Assembly: GCF_004027225.2 (NCBI RefSeq)
Contig: NC_044277.2
Location: 38,482,305-38,546,304, forward strand
Origin: Strigops habroptila
Taxonomy: Eukaryota; Chordata; Aves; Psittaciformes; Psittacidae
Direction of reading: 5' to 3'
Length of the DNA stretch: 64,000 bases
The notes below the pieces were generated by a model, which was not told where the DNA came from, did not search any database, and saw only the letters and a list, made by a program, of their open reading frames with translations. Shown one piece after another: positions 30,101-43,700 of this stretch (position 1 is its first letter; each line of letters starts with the position of its first letter). The position numbers and the translations under genes were made by a program.

Positions 30101-31425
30101 AGCTCTCAGTGTTTCCAGGCTGCAGATGCTTTCCAGCTGGCATTGTTAATCCAGCTCCTCAATTTCCCCACTTCTGGAGAGTTCTCCAGTCTCAAAGTGG
30201 CCACAATAGCCACTGAAATCACCATCCAGGGGAACTTGCAGGTGTTTTCCAACTGGTGGTTCCTTGTTGGTCTCTGTCTCCCCTTAGATCTGCAATGGCC
30301 GTAGCCTGAAGGAAGAGTCCCCACTGTTGACTACAGGTCAAAAAACCCAAGCTGCAGGACCAGAGGAATACCAGCACACACGCAGAGAAGATGGAAATAG
30401 ATGTAAACAACAAAGAAGTTCTGAAGATGCCATCCTTCTCACTGAATAAGTACTGGTGTCAATGGTTATTTTTAATATTAATGTTTCCTTTACAAACTGG
30501 CCAGCCAGTCTCTGTCTTCTCCTATTATGTTGCCAAGCCTTGCAGCTATCTTCCAGTCTGTTAAAGATAAAACCAGATTGATTTCATCTAGATGGCTGCC
30601 TTGGAGGGAAGAACAGCAAAACAACCTTTCTCTCTTCCTGTCCTTTGGTCTCCATGTAAAGTGTCTGCTAAACCAGGAGCCAAGGTATCTGTGAAAGGGT
30701 CTGGTGCTTGCTTGGTGGTGGTTGAACCTCTTTGCCGATTTGGAGCCTTTGTTTTGACTTGCTTGATCAGCTTTTATATTTTCCCTGACAATTGTGAGGT
30801 TTAGATGTCCAGCAAGACACATGCGATAGTATCTTACTTGGAGATGTACGTAAAAAAGGGGCAGGTCTTACATATGCTTGTAGAAATAAACTTGGGCATA
30901 CGTATTTTAGCATTTTGGTTTGGATCAGGGGTGCAAAGCAAACCTTCCAGATGTCCCCTTTTACAATGCTTTGGTTTGCTTTTGGACATTACAAAGTGCA
31001 TTTTTTTATTTTAGGTCAGTGTTAACTTTTGCGATACAGGAGGACATCTATTCTGTTCTGCTGGTGAGTATTGAGTCCATTGCGCCAGAGAGCTAGTGTG
31101 AAGACAAAAGGAATAAACCCCAAAAGTATGGATACAGTGGACACGAGGTCTTCAGCAGCATTTCACTCTACATACCCACTCCGGTTGTCTCACATTACTT
31201 GCTACTGCTGTCATATACTTAGATGTATAGGGGACCTTCCAATATCTCAATCTCTGTGGCTTGTAAATGGAGACGTAAAGTGAGTTGTGAGCGTGGTGAA
31301 GTAGGCATGTGAATTAAGAGGTACACTTAATGCATGGCTAACTCAGGCAGATGAATCCATGCAACAAAAGGTGCAAAAGAACAACGAGTAACCTACAGTG
31401 GTATGTAAAAAGGAAAAGAAATAAA

Positions 31426-31447
31426 ACAAACAAACAAACAAACAAAC
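31426..31447. repeat. (CAAA)n microsatellite
   Basis: About five perfect CAAA units lie within a longer A-rich stretch (31411-31475). Confidence 0.9.
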
Positions 31448-34400
31448 CAAATAATAAATAATAAAAAAGCCGGGCAGCAAAAGCAAAGCAAAGGGAAGCA
31501 AAAGGAGGCAGAAGGTGCCGTTACGCTCCCTGCTCCATCTGCTGGGGCAGCCCAGAATAGCTTGTCATGTCCATCCAGACAGTTACACTGTAGTAATCTG
31601 TTGCTGGTTCGTTACCTAATGACCTTTCTCCAAATTATTATTTGGTAGTAGTGAGCTGCATAATTTCTGTAATCACATCTGAGCTTTTATTTCTCCCAGT
31701 TCAGTGTTTTGAGTACCTGCAATTAGGCTTTTGGGCGTAATAGGATAAAACAGAAGCTGCTGTTTTTTTATCAAATTATATGATTCAACTCCAGAGTTTA
31801 AAAAAAAAACAAACAAAAAAGCTCTAAGAAGATGCCGTTTGCTGCACTGAGTTGTAATAACTCCTCATGGTTCATTTTGCATCCGTTTCGTTTCTTTGCT
31901 AGGGTTCCCTTCTCAGTTCTCTTTTGTCTCTACTTTCATAATTGCTCTTTCTTTACAGTTTCTTCACTGCAATACCTAGAAAAAAGTAACTTAATTAAAC
32001 CTTAATATCCTCAATTGTTACTAGCAACCATAGGTTGAATAGTTCCCTTTTCTACAGTTTAAGGAAACCTGTCATGCCAGAATGCAATATATTATTTAAA
32101 TACTCTCATTCAAATGAAAAGATGGTATTTGCTAATGATATTTAGTTTATAATGCTTGATATTAAAGAAAAGATAGTGGCACTGTAAGCCCCAGGTTTTG
32201 ACAGAAAGGTTTTGAAGTGACATTGCAAAAGAACAAAGAAAGTCTCAGAGAGAAAATGAACTGATATGGTGTAAGCAAGCAAAGTTCATTATTTGATATA
32301 TGAGCACACTCAGAGGATACTCTGAGATATAGATGTAAGTATTAACTTGGTCATTAGAGGAAACATCTGTCCATACTATTATTTAAATGCTCAGGAGCAA
32401 TTGTCCTAAAACAGGATGCAAATAAACCCAGTTCCCAAATCTGTCCAACTTTATAACCCACCAACGTTGATTATCCTAATGCAGATACAAGACATTGTAT
32501 ACACAGAGTGCTTCATAAAAAAAAAAAAAACATGACAGGGTCAAAGATATCACAAAGATACCAGATTACAGACAAGTTGTATTTCTACCATAATACATTC
32601 AAACAATATACTGAAAAGCAAATAATAATTAAAACAAAAAAGAGTTCTGAGCACACTATTTTCCTGGAGACAGATGACTCAGAAATTTTGCAGAAGGCAG
32701 AGTACAAGGTAGATAAAATCTGCCCTTTGAACAATCACGACAGTTGCTAAAATAGAGCTGTAGAATTATACTGCAGTAGCATGAATTTATTACAGATTGT
32801 GTAGATCATTAAATAATTAAACTGATTGATGTTATACTCTACAGCATCTGTAATATTGTTTTACTCATATTCTTTTAGATACTCTATTCTTCCTTAAGTA
32901 CACAAGACTTCCACCTTTTCCAATTACCCAAGAAAACCAGGGAAAAGGTGAATCCAGGTAGGGATCTGTTAGATTTTGTTTTGGGATTACAGTCTCTCTG
33001 GAGAAGATACCACTTTTCTGGCACGATCCCATGATAGTAGCAGCTAGTTTATGTTCATTCAACAAAGTTCTAAAATGGTAGAGAAAATAAGATAGGATCA
33101 GAAGTGGCAGCGATCAAGAGGTGCTGTAATTCCATTCCTAGTACTAATTTTTCCTCAAGGGGAAGCACAATAAAAACGGAATGCAATGGAGATGTGGCAC
33201 AGGATTTAATGGCTTCTGTGCCATTAACCTCTCTCTGTGATGGCAGGTCTTTGCCAAAGCACAGCTGGAAACTGTGGTGAAGGCAGGCTGGGCAGTGACA
33301 TTCCATCGTGGGAGGGCAGGTCTGGTGTTGCTGGTGGACACAGCAGCCAGCGTTCTCTCCTCTGTGCCGGGAGCATTGCTGATGCTTTCTGGTTTCTAAA
33401 TGTATGGGGGCTGCCTCAAGTGAACAGTGATACTGGTCAAGGACCTTCAGTTTCTGGACTGTCCCCTTAGCACAGGATCCTGTGTGATGACAGCCAACAT
33501 TCCTCCCTAAAAACAGCAGCTTCTCATGGCTGGAGAACAGTAAAACCCTGATTCTGTTGAAATGAACAGTAACATTCACAGTGACCCCTGAAAAGTCAGG
33601 TTTTCTGCTTTGCCCTCAGGAACCTCAGTGGTCTTACCCAGCATATCAGCACAGAATAAAACAATCCACAGCCTTCAAAACACTCACACCCTGAACAAAC
33701 CTAGGTCACCCTTCCCCAGAAGCTAGGAGTATGGTAGCTTTCATAAAAATACATACTCCTATGTATTTACATGTATATAGATACAAAGAAAAATACATAT
33801 GCACCTAAAATAAATACCATTTTTGTTTTATAGAAACAAGACAAAAATACTGACTGGCACAGTTCCATGACTGCTGTAAACACACAAATGCCATTCAAAG
33901 AGGTTTACCAGTAGGTGGTGGCATGCAGTTATTTGTTAGCAGTTTTCTGGCTGCAAAAGGTTCTGAGCTACAAGCAGCTATGCTGTGCAATTTCTTGTTT
34001 AAACTTTCATATTGCTCCACCTTTCTTAGGTATCTTTTACATGTTTCATAGCTTCAGATATGATTCATAGCTGCAATTACGTCTCCTGGCTGTGGCACAT
34101 CAGGCTATTCCTGCTCCGTTAACTGCAGGGCTGCCTCCAGATTGCCAAGCTGGGAGGGTCTTGTGTGGTTTCAGTGTTTTTAGTCTGTTGATGAAATATA
34201 TTGATATTAACAGAGTTCTTGCAACACATGCAAAAGAAACAGGTCAATAATTTATTTGTAGGGTGTATTCCTTATTTACTTCCAGTGAACAAGCAGGTTT
34301 TATAGTTAGCTGTGTGCAAATTTGTTATTTACTGCCAAACGTAATCAGAAGCCTCTCCCAACTCCATCACACCCTTCTGTGCACCAGTGCTCCCAAATTA

Positions 34401-37373
34401 TAGAGCCTGGAAAAAAACCTATTCTCCTCAGCTTGGCCTATCTATTATTGTCTGTTTAAATACTACATATGGGTCATGACTACAGAAAGCCATACAGCTA
34501 CAACATAGGAGATGGAAATTGGGGATTGGAAGGTTAGTGAGTTGCTTCTGTACAAAGCAAGCCAGAAAGCTTCTCCTAGGGTTCAGGAATCACTGTGTAT
34601 GTGAGCTGGGCCTGTTTGCTTTATGGGAGCAGTATTGGCTCCATGGGGGCCACAACCAAACATACTTCACCAGCTGGAGCAGAGGTGACAGACAAGAGTG
34701 CTCCTGGCAGCCTCTGCCCACAGCCAGTGGGTATAGCTAGGTGAAAATGTCTTGGTGGCCTTTTGGGAAAAGTGGTGCAATGTAACCAAGCACCAGTCTA
34801 GACACAAGTCCTGGCCCTGAAGACACAAGCAGAGCACCCACGTCCCCTTGAGTTGCTCTTTTTGGACTAGTTCTAGTTCAGTATGCACTAGGGCATAACC
34901 AAAAGGTCAGATGACAGTTGTTTAAAGATTTTGTGTTTTCTAACTACCAGCCAGTGCATTGCTGAGTTTCTCCACTATTCTTAAGGGATGAACACCCTTA
35001 TTCAAATCTTCAATGACAAAGGCTTATACATTCAAAGATGGTTCTTTATATCTGCTGTGTATCATTGGCCTGAGGTGAGTCTTGAGCCCAAGTCATGTCA
35101 GTTCTTTGCACTAATATTATTCTCACCTTTTATGCCAGGATTCTGCTTCACAAAGCCAGGGCAAAATGAGTCATTATGTTATTTCTGACTGCATCCATAA
35201 CTCCTATGAGTTGCCCTTTTGGGCTGGGGCAAGAGAGTCAACCTCATACACAACACACAATGTGCTGCAGAAAGTGTAATACCTGTCAATAAGTGCGACA
35301 ACATGGTGGCTTCAAGCCCTGCTGCACAGATTGGTGGCAACTTCCTCAGCTTTGGCAGTGTAAAATGGGACCGAGTATCCAGCCAAATGTAATGTCTCTG
35401 AAACTAAAGAACACTGAAACACCATATCCAGAACATCAGGGCACTCTACTGGTGCTGCTAAAAATTAGGAAAGCCTAATGCCCATTTATATAAATGAAAT
35501 GAGATTCACACTTTTCACCTGAGAATTTGGGGCAGTATCTGTGGCAGACAATGCCCCTGCTAACATTTATCACAAGGACCTAGGTCACAGGCTGCAGCCT
35601 ACTATGGTACTGGCTGGTTTGGGACTGTAGATTGGCCTATTTAAGAAACCAGGTGGGAAATGATCTAGAACTAGGAAGCACCTTAAACTATGCAAGAGTG
35701 ACTCTCTTCGCTCACAGCAGTCTTTTATCAAGGGTACTGCCACATAAGGGCCTCTTAAATGGGAAAGAGGGGACACATTTGATTTCCCTGAGAGAGCAAT
35801 TATTTAAGGTAGATTGCCAAACAGCTCTTGTTCTCTGCCTATATCTGGTTACACTTTTAGTACTATTATATATTCACAAATCAAAAAGAGAAAGTAGGTG
35901 GGAAGCTTTAGAGAAGTTGCTCCTGTTGTGGCAGCAGGATACGGTTCATAAATGATGTTGTCATCACACTGCAATACAACTACCCAAAACATGTAACGAA
36001 AAGACAAGTGTGACTAGGAGCTGTACCTGGTGTAACACATGACAGCATGAGGAACCACAGGTTCCTGTTGCTGGTTCAACATTATTCCTGTGTATTGGAC
36101 ACAAAACTCACAGAAGCTTCCAACTTTCTCGTTTAGTGTTGTTTGGACATAAAAAGGCTGAGACCTACACATGTAATAAGAATTAGATACAAACATAATA
36201 AAGGTATCATACTTGTTTAGGATGAGGAAGTGATAGCATGTAGCCAAAGATAACACCCAGAACTGAAATTCCCCATAATGAAAACAAGCAGGAAATTGCT
36301 TTTATAAGGCAATTCTCTTATAACAAGCTAAATCTAGCTGATGAAAAAGCAGTTTTCCTAGGAAAACAAAAGAAACACTTGTGCTTAAATGGAAATAGGA
36401 TGAGGAACTGGATCTCGAGCTGACACACAAAAGGATTTGGCATTTAGATCAAGTGAGGGCAAACCTCACTGCTGTACAAAGACTTTATTTGTTCAGTATA
36501 GGGACTTAAAAATTGCCTCAAATGTAATGGCATGTGCACAGAGTTACCCTGTGCCTTTCTGCCTTCATTGGTTTGAAGCCAGGACAATATTCCCATCTGC
36601 CAGATTTGCAGCTCAGTGCCTTCAGTGTAGTGTTTGATTTGGACAGCAGACAGGTCCAAATCTTTACCATTTTATCACACAGCTTAAGGACACCAGCAAA
36701 AACTGATACAAAAGTGACCCTACAAAACTGAGCCTGAAAAAGTGACTAAAACCCTTGGAAACATATTAGGCCTTGAATGACTGATGAGGGATCACTGTAT
36801 GCTGCCTGAGCTAGAGGCAAGCCTGTATTTGAACTCTTACTAGTCAGAAACAGAGAGGAAAAAAGTTTTAATGGGAAAATAAAAGGTGATCCAAGGACAA
36901 TGAAAAAAAAAAATCCAAACCCACAAACAAAACCAACCAACCAAAACAAAACAAAAGAAATATGGTTGTCTAATCCTGCTTTTTCTCTCTCACGCTGCAT
37001 TATAGAAAGCCCATTTTCCCCTTTCTACCAGTGAAATGCTAGGGTGAGTAAGTCCATCTCCAAAACCATCCCTTTGCCCACAGCTGAAACCCTGACATTC
37101 CCTCTTGCAGTGGCATTCCAGAGCCAGGGTAGTCAGACCACAAGAAAGAGGGGATGAGGGGAGCAGGCTGGCACCTGAAAGACAACACGAATGCAGCCTT
37201 TTAGCCCAATCTGGCTCCTCTGGACACCTGTCAGTAACCATTTCATATATTGCTAAACTTGAACTATAAACTGCAGTTGGTAAATCTGCAGAACAGATGA
37301 AAACACACCTGACAGACCTTCAAATTATCAACTATTACAGCTGTTTGATTACTTTGGAACCGCTACTGATATG

Positions 37374-37392
37374 TGACATTAGCTCAAGGCCG
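37374..37392 (+). promoter_or_regulatory. CYP7A1: CYP7A1 BARE-II-like element: DR1 plus LRH-1 site
   Basis: TGACATTAGCTCA (37374-37386) resembles the HNF4-type direct repeat, and overlapping TCAAGGCCG (37384-37392) matches the LRH-1/FTF site apart from its last base. In mammals the same overlapping pair in the proximal CYP7A1 promoter is the bile acid response element through which SHP represses via LRH-1 and HNF4. Here it lies about 140 bp upstream of the TATA box, comparable to mammals. Function in this species is inferred. Confidence 0.65.
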
Positions 37393-37470
37393 TGTCTGCT
37401 CCATCAATCCAGTGGAGCTCTTTGCAGAAAGATGTCAGAACAGAGACGAAACAGGCTCTCTCTAGAAATG

Positions 37471-37480
37471 GTTAATCAAT
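37471..37480 (+). promoter_or_regulatory. CYP7A1: HNF1-like site in the CYP7A1 promoter
   Basis: GTTAATCAAT matches the first half of the HNF1 consensus and lies about 50 bp upstream of the TATA box. Mammalian CYP7A1 has a proximal HNF1 site. A single half-site match is weak evidence. Confidence 0.4.
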
Positions 37481-37529
37481 AGCTTGCTAGGTTGACTGAA
37501 TGCCGTTAGATACAGCAATGCACCTACGG

Positions 37530-37537
37530 TATATAAA
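37530..37537 (+). promoter_or_regulatory. CYP7A1: CYP7A1 TATA box
   Basis: TATATAAA lies 94 bp upstream of the ATG, predicting a start site near 37560 and a 5' UTR of about 70 nt. The mammalian gene also uses a TATA promoter. Confidence 0.75.
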
Positions 37538-37631
37538 TCGTGACCTGTCTTCTGTATCATTCTCAGTCACCACTCGTGCCATACTGGTAGTTACCAGTTT
37601 TCCACTTAAAAGTTTTGGGGCATTACCAGAA

Positions 37632-37711
37632 ATGTTCATAGCATCATGGATCTGGGGAACAGTGCTAATATTCTGCTGTGGGCTTTTGTTTCTTCTAGGG
37701 AGGAGGAGGAG
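37632..37711 (+). CDS. CYP7A1: CYP7A1 exon 1 (coding part)
   Basis: ATG in context GAAATGT opens [20 protein letters not shown], then LLG and arginines encoded by AGG repeats. Donor gtaaga. It is 26 codons plus AG. This exon encodes the ER signal-anchor. Confidence 0.93.
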
Positions 37712-40700
37712 GTAAGAAATATCTTTGTAAATGCATCTCAGTGTACCCGGCCTTTATTTCTGCCAGATATACTTTGCACATTTGTTTGGTCTTCTGAGAC
37801 ATTTATGTTACAAGAGGATTTTTGTGTATGGGCTTTTTAATAATAGTGAGGTAATGCCTAGACATAGCTGTAAATACAAATCTATGCATAAATGCGGTAA
37901 TTAAAACATGCATGTCCTGATGAATATGCATGTCCTGATTTCCTAAAGGACTGGGCTATAGTTTTACCTGCACTGTAATCACAGATAATACCCACTTGTA
38001 TCTAATTATAGTGTAATATCTACTTACCAACATTTTCATATTATCAGTCTATCATACCTAGTAACACAGTTTAATAAAGATAATATTTATGTACCTTACT
38101 ATGTCGAATATATATTCCTTAAAAACCTTGGTCCTGCTGGCACATTTACATAAGGAGCAAGTAATTTGCTTGCCTATTGTCATTTTGTAGTTTTCAGCAG
38201 TTATTTTCTTGTTTTACTTTAAAAAGTTTAATAAAAGATGACCAAAATAGTTAAATGCAGATAATAAACAGTAAATTCAGATCATAAATATTTGGAATTT
38301 ACTGGTAAAGTTGAAGTATTATCTGGAAGTTATTTTAGCAGCCATGGTGTCCTTATGCAGGAAAGTAGTTTTCTGACTCAATAAAATATATCATTTGAGC
38401 ATATGCTTCACTTTAAACATATGCTTAACTTAAAGCTTGTGCTTAATGACACTTTGCCAGAACGACTAACTCTTATGCTTACTGAAGATCATGGCAAAAT
38501 TCCCACTGTTTTCAGCAGGATCTGGTCCAAATGGCACATGCCTATAATAACAACCTTTCTACACTACAAGGTTATTCCTTTTGGTATTCAAATTGATTTG
38601 TGGATGCCGTTGCCCAAAAATGTAGTGGGATTCATTATTCATTTATGGAACAATTTCATAACTGTGCATGTTAGCTAATGGCAACAATTCTGCTTTTAAG
38701 CAGGTGAAAAATATACTCCTGATTTAGGGAAAAGAAAGATGACATAATCAAGCTGTGGTTTATTATGTTTATTATAATAAAGGCTGTTAAAGTTATTCTC
38801 CCATAAAGTTATTCTACCATAGACCTCACAAAAGGCTTACTCCTTGAAAAGGAGAAAAATTATTTGTCAATATATTATTTGTTTGGGGAAAAGGAGGGTG
38901 TACCATTTTTTTAACATTAAAAATTACATCAGTGTTTTGCTTACCTGGTAGTCCTGAAGAAGAGCTCTTTATACATACTTATAAATTCAGCTTTTGTTTG
39001 TGTTTTATAGGCGACCAGGTGAGCCACCACTTGAAAATGGGTTCCTTCCATACCTGGGCTGTGCCTTGCAGTTTGGTGCCAACCCCCTTGAATTCCTCAG
39101 AGAAAAGCAGAAGAAGTATGGCCACATCTTCACTTGCCAAGTAGCGGGGAAATACATTCACTTCCTTACCGACCCTTTTGCATACCATGCATTGATCCGC
39201 CAGGGAAAACACTTGGACTGGAAAAAGTTCCATTTTGCTACTTCTGCCAAGGTACCCCTTTAAAAATGTTTTTAATATCTAACATGCAAAGTATCTGTTG
39301 GCATGACAGACATACCCAGTTAATACTGATAGCATAACTATGCCTTTGAAATAGAACTGTTTTCACATTTCTGTACTTTTATTGTTTTAAACATTGGGGG
39401 CTTTTTTCCCCTTAATGGAAAGGAAATCTGCAGTGATTTAGATTTTCCAAGAATTACATTATTTAGACATGAAATATCCCAAATTGCTAAAGCAGAAATA
39501 CAATTAACACCATCTGCAAAATGATAATATGGCTTGCTGAAGCCGATACCTTCCTCAGGGGGTTCTTACTACTATGGAAGAGTCAGACCTAAGGCCTTAA
39601 AAAAAGATGCAACGCGATAACAGCTCAGTCAAACTCTTCCTAAAGCAAGCAGAAAGGCTCCTGTTGATGTCACTGGGAGTTGAATGAAGGCTTAGGTAAC
39701 GTCCATCTATTTGTAAACATCTATTCAAATATATTTTCATTTGCCTACTTCACTGCTTTGGTTAACTGAGAGAGTATCAGTTCTAGTATTAATAGCCCTT
39801 ATTATGGTTCCCTCTAGTAAGCTATAATATGTTGACTTTCATTTCTGTTAGACTTTATCATCAAGGTTATGGCAGGCCTTATTTATCATGTATACAATTT
39901 ATTTTGTGACAGGCTTTTGGGCATGGTAGCATTGACCCAGCAGAGGGAAACACCACTGAAAATTTTCACCAGACTTTCATTAGGACCCTTCAAGGTAATG
40001 CCTTAGATGCCCTCATTGAAGCAATGATGGAGAACCTACAATACGCAATGCTGCAGTCAAGAATGTCTAAACTTCAGTCTAATACCTGGGTGACAGAAGG
40101 TCTTTATACATTCTGTTGCCAGGTGATGTTTGAGTCTGGCTTTTTAACACTTTTTGGTAAAGAATTTAACTCAAATAATGACAAAAATCTGTCATCAAAG
40201 CAAGAAAATGAGCGCACTCATATCCTAAATGCCCTCGAAAACTTCAAGGAATTTGATAGGATTTTTCCAGCCCTTGTGGCGGGGCTGCCTATCCACCTCT
40301 TTAAGAGTGCCCACAGCGCACGTGAGAAGCTGGGAGAGGCACTCCTCCACAAGAACCTCCTGAAGAGGAACAACCTCTCTGAGCTTGTCACCCTCCGCAT
40401 GTTCCTGAATGACACTCTGTCAACCTTTGATGACATGGAAAAAGCGAAGACCCATGTGGCAGTGCTCTGGGCCTCGCAAGCCAACACCATTCCTGCTACG
40501 TTTTGGAGCTTGTTCTATCTTCTTAAGTAAGTCTTCTGTAGAAGTATGTAAAAAACCCCAACAAACACTCCAGGGCAATGCCACACTTTGTCAAGAAAGC
40601 TTTGGAGTAAATCTGTATGATAAGATATTAAAAGTACTGGTTGCAGTCAGAACATTAATTGTATGGAAGGCTCCCAATATAATTGGACAATTTTAGACCA

Positions 40701-43700
40701 CCTCACTACAGCTGGCAAAATGAGCTTTAACTTCATTATTGTTTTCACAGATACTTAGTAGAAAATAGTTTCTGCATTGATAGATCCTACTGAGGTTGCA
40801 GTGCAGAGTGCAGCTGCTGAGCTTGTTACTCATGAGAGGAGCGCACAGATAAGACCGTTAAATGTCCATTTTAGAGTGGGCTTCTGTGGAGCATAACTAA
40901 CTGAAGTATGTATCTAAATTGCTGATGTTGTTATTTAGCCAGTGGCTTGTACCCTCATATCGACCTGCCAATGCTAATATCTGAGGTTCTTTAGTATTTT
41001 TCACTCCAAGAATCCATTGGATTTAGGTCTTCTGGCCTTAGAGTCTTTTAAAAGATTCATCAGGACATTCATTCATCAGGACATTCATCAGGACACTATT
41101 GCATCTTGTATTATTATTTGTGCATATTTCACCATAGCTCATACATTCCATCTCTGTAAAAAAGTCTGGACAGTGAAGGGTACTATGTGGACTTTTCTTA
41201 TTAGGAAGATTCTTTTCAGCTAGACACAATATTGCCACATAATAGGACATCATCCAGGATAAGCGCTGTTATAAAACTGATCTATTATTCTATTTCTAAA
41301 CCTTTTACCCACAGTGGGGCTATTTCCTAGTCTACAACTGATGATTGTTTTTTTTCTTACGCTTGGCATTGCTTTTTAGTGACATTACTGTTTATTACCT
41401 GTTATGCACCTCAGTTCTGTCCCACTTGTCACTGGAGACAGAACCAAATACTTGAGGTTCTTTTCCTTTTTTTGAAGCTGTTGTACCTTTGCCAAGACAT
41501 GAAAAAGTGTAATTTCAGCATTTTGCTGCAATATTTTCATTTTAAAAGGTTGTAGTTGTGATCTGGCAAACTAAATTTTAGTCAGGAAAAAAGTTAATGG
41601 CAACGCCCCCTTTTTAAAGCATCCTTAAGTGTAAAATTATGCTATATTTCTGCTTTTTTTTTTTTTGTCTTAGGAACCCAGAAGCAATGAGAGCTGCTAC
41701 CAAAGAAGTGCAAAGTATTTTGGAAAGTGATGGAGAGAAGATCAGCTTTGACGGCAAACGTATTTCCTTGAACCGAAAACAGCTGGATAATATGACAGTG
41801 CTAGGTATGATTATTTTATGCAGGAGTACCAGAAAGCACACCACAATTTTCACAGTCCATATAAATGGTGTATATATAAAAATATGGTATTTATATTACC
41901 ATATAAATGCTTGGTATGGAATCGCTATGGAATCACTATGGAATTAGCTAACAAACACTAGAACAAAACCCTGTATGCACCTCAGCAATAGCCAAGAAAA
42001 TCAGTCTTCCCAATGTTGCAGGTGGTACTGAGAGTATCAAAATTCACACAAATAGCACTTTATCTTGGTAATGGCAGTCTCAATACTGCTACACTGCTGC
42101 ATAACATGGTGCATAGTGGAGAAGCATGGGTAATTCAGAACCGTGTTTTGTTTATAATGACTTTAGATCAACTAAAAGTGTGTTGCCAAATTTTATATCC
42201 CAGTTCTTATGATGTGAAACAGAATCTTCTAATAACTTCTGTTTCTTCTTAACATTTTTCAAATTATAGGCACATTTTTCAAAAGTGTCCAAGTTAAAGA
42301 GAGTTTTGAAAATGACACCCTTTAACTACTGTTGCTTTAAAAAAAAATAGTATTTTTTTATTATTAAAATTGAAACAAAAAAGCCCACAAGTTACTTTTC
42401 CATGTGTCACCTCTTAAAAGTTTCAAAAAATCCTGATCACTGTACTGTTTCTTTTTCTTGTTATGTTTCCAGTTTTGAGTGGTTTGTTCTGTATCTCAGA
42501 GTAAAAATGTGTCTCACTTTCAAGTATTCTGTTACACCAACTATAAATTCTCGGTGTTATCTGCAGAAGGAATAATAATGCTAAAAAAAAATGAGAAAGA
42601 TACTTTCTTAGCCATTTAGAAAGTTATTGCTAAAACATTTCTTCTAATAAATGCAGGGTTTGATCATGGGCCTGAAATAGCTCAAAATGCAGGACCTCCC
42701 CCAAGGACATACACATACTATTTCCATAGTAATCATTCCTTTTCCTCTCCCAACAGACAGCATCATCAAGGAGGCAATGAGGCTATCGAGTGCATCCATG
42801 ACATTCCGAGTTGCCAAGGAGGATTTCTCTTTGCAATTAGAGAATGGTTTTTACAACATTCGCAGGGATGATATTGTAGCTCTTTATCCTCAACTGTTGC
42901 ATTTTGATCCAGAAATCTATGCTGATCCCTTGGTAAGTATTTATCAAAGTGTATTAAACTCCAAGCTCTAGCAGAAGCTAATATGCCTTTAAATAGAGCA
43001 TTTGTCAGGGGTGCCCCATGGCTAGTTTGCTATTGAACTCCAGACAGTCTGTTCTTACACCTCGATATGTAATGATAGGCAAGAAAAAGAATAAAGTTGG
43101 TGCAAGCACCATCTGTAAAACATGTTTTAGTGTAAGCAGAATGTGTACTGCCAGCCCAAGACAGCCTTGTACTTACTGCCTTCCTTGGTGAGGAAAGATC
43201 ATCATTGTGGGGGGTTGAGGGAGGACAAGGATAAGGATAAGATTTTCCCAAAGGCACAGAATGAGAAATCTTTCAGTTCTGCTGCATGAACGAGGATGGA
43301 GGTTATTAAGAGGGTCATAAAAGAAAAGGAGACTTATCAGCAAAGAACCTGCGATGATGTCCCACATACCAGAACTTCTCAGGGACTACTCTCTACAAAA
43401 CACCACCATGGGTCCTGGTGCTACTATAATATGCTTATTGCTAGAGGCTCCTCTTTCCCAGCCTGCATTTTGTGTCTTAATGGTATTATTTCTTTTTAAG
43501 GTATTCAAATGTAAATTAACTCTTTCGTGGGTTTAATTACAGACATTCAAATATGATCGCTTTCTTAATGAGAATGGAGAAGAAAAGACTGACTTCTACC
43601 ACAATGGTCGCAAACTGAAGTATTACTATATGCCATTTGGGACAGGCACAGCAAAATGCCCTGGCAGGTTATTTGCTGTCCATGAAATTAAACAGTTTCT

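Larger units (their letters stand above)
23781..37370. other. Intergenic region between the divergent SDCBP and CYP7A1 genes
   Basis: It holds one CR1 tail (24003-24148) and a CAAA microsatellite (31426-31447). Several open frames of 90-170 codons occur on both strands, none with recognised similarity or good splice context. Otherwise I see nothing; distal enhancers are possible but not visible. Confidence 0.6.
37712..43542 (+). other. CYP7A1 introns
   Basis: The introns are 37712-39010, 39252-39912, 40527-41673, 41805-42756 and 42933-43542. They are AT-rich and have no recognisable CR1 or LTR copy. Short tandem duplications occur at 37909-37937 and 41058-41095. Confidence 0.8.
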
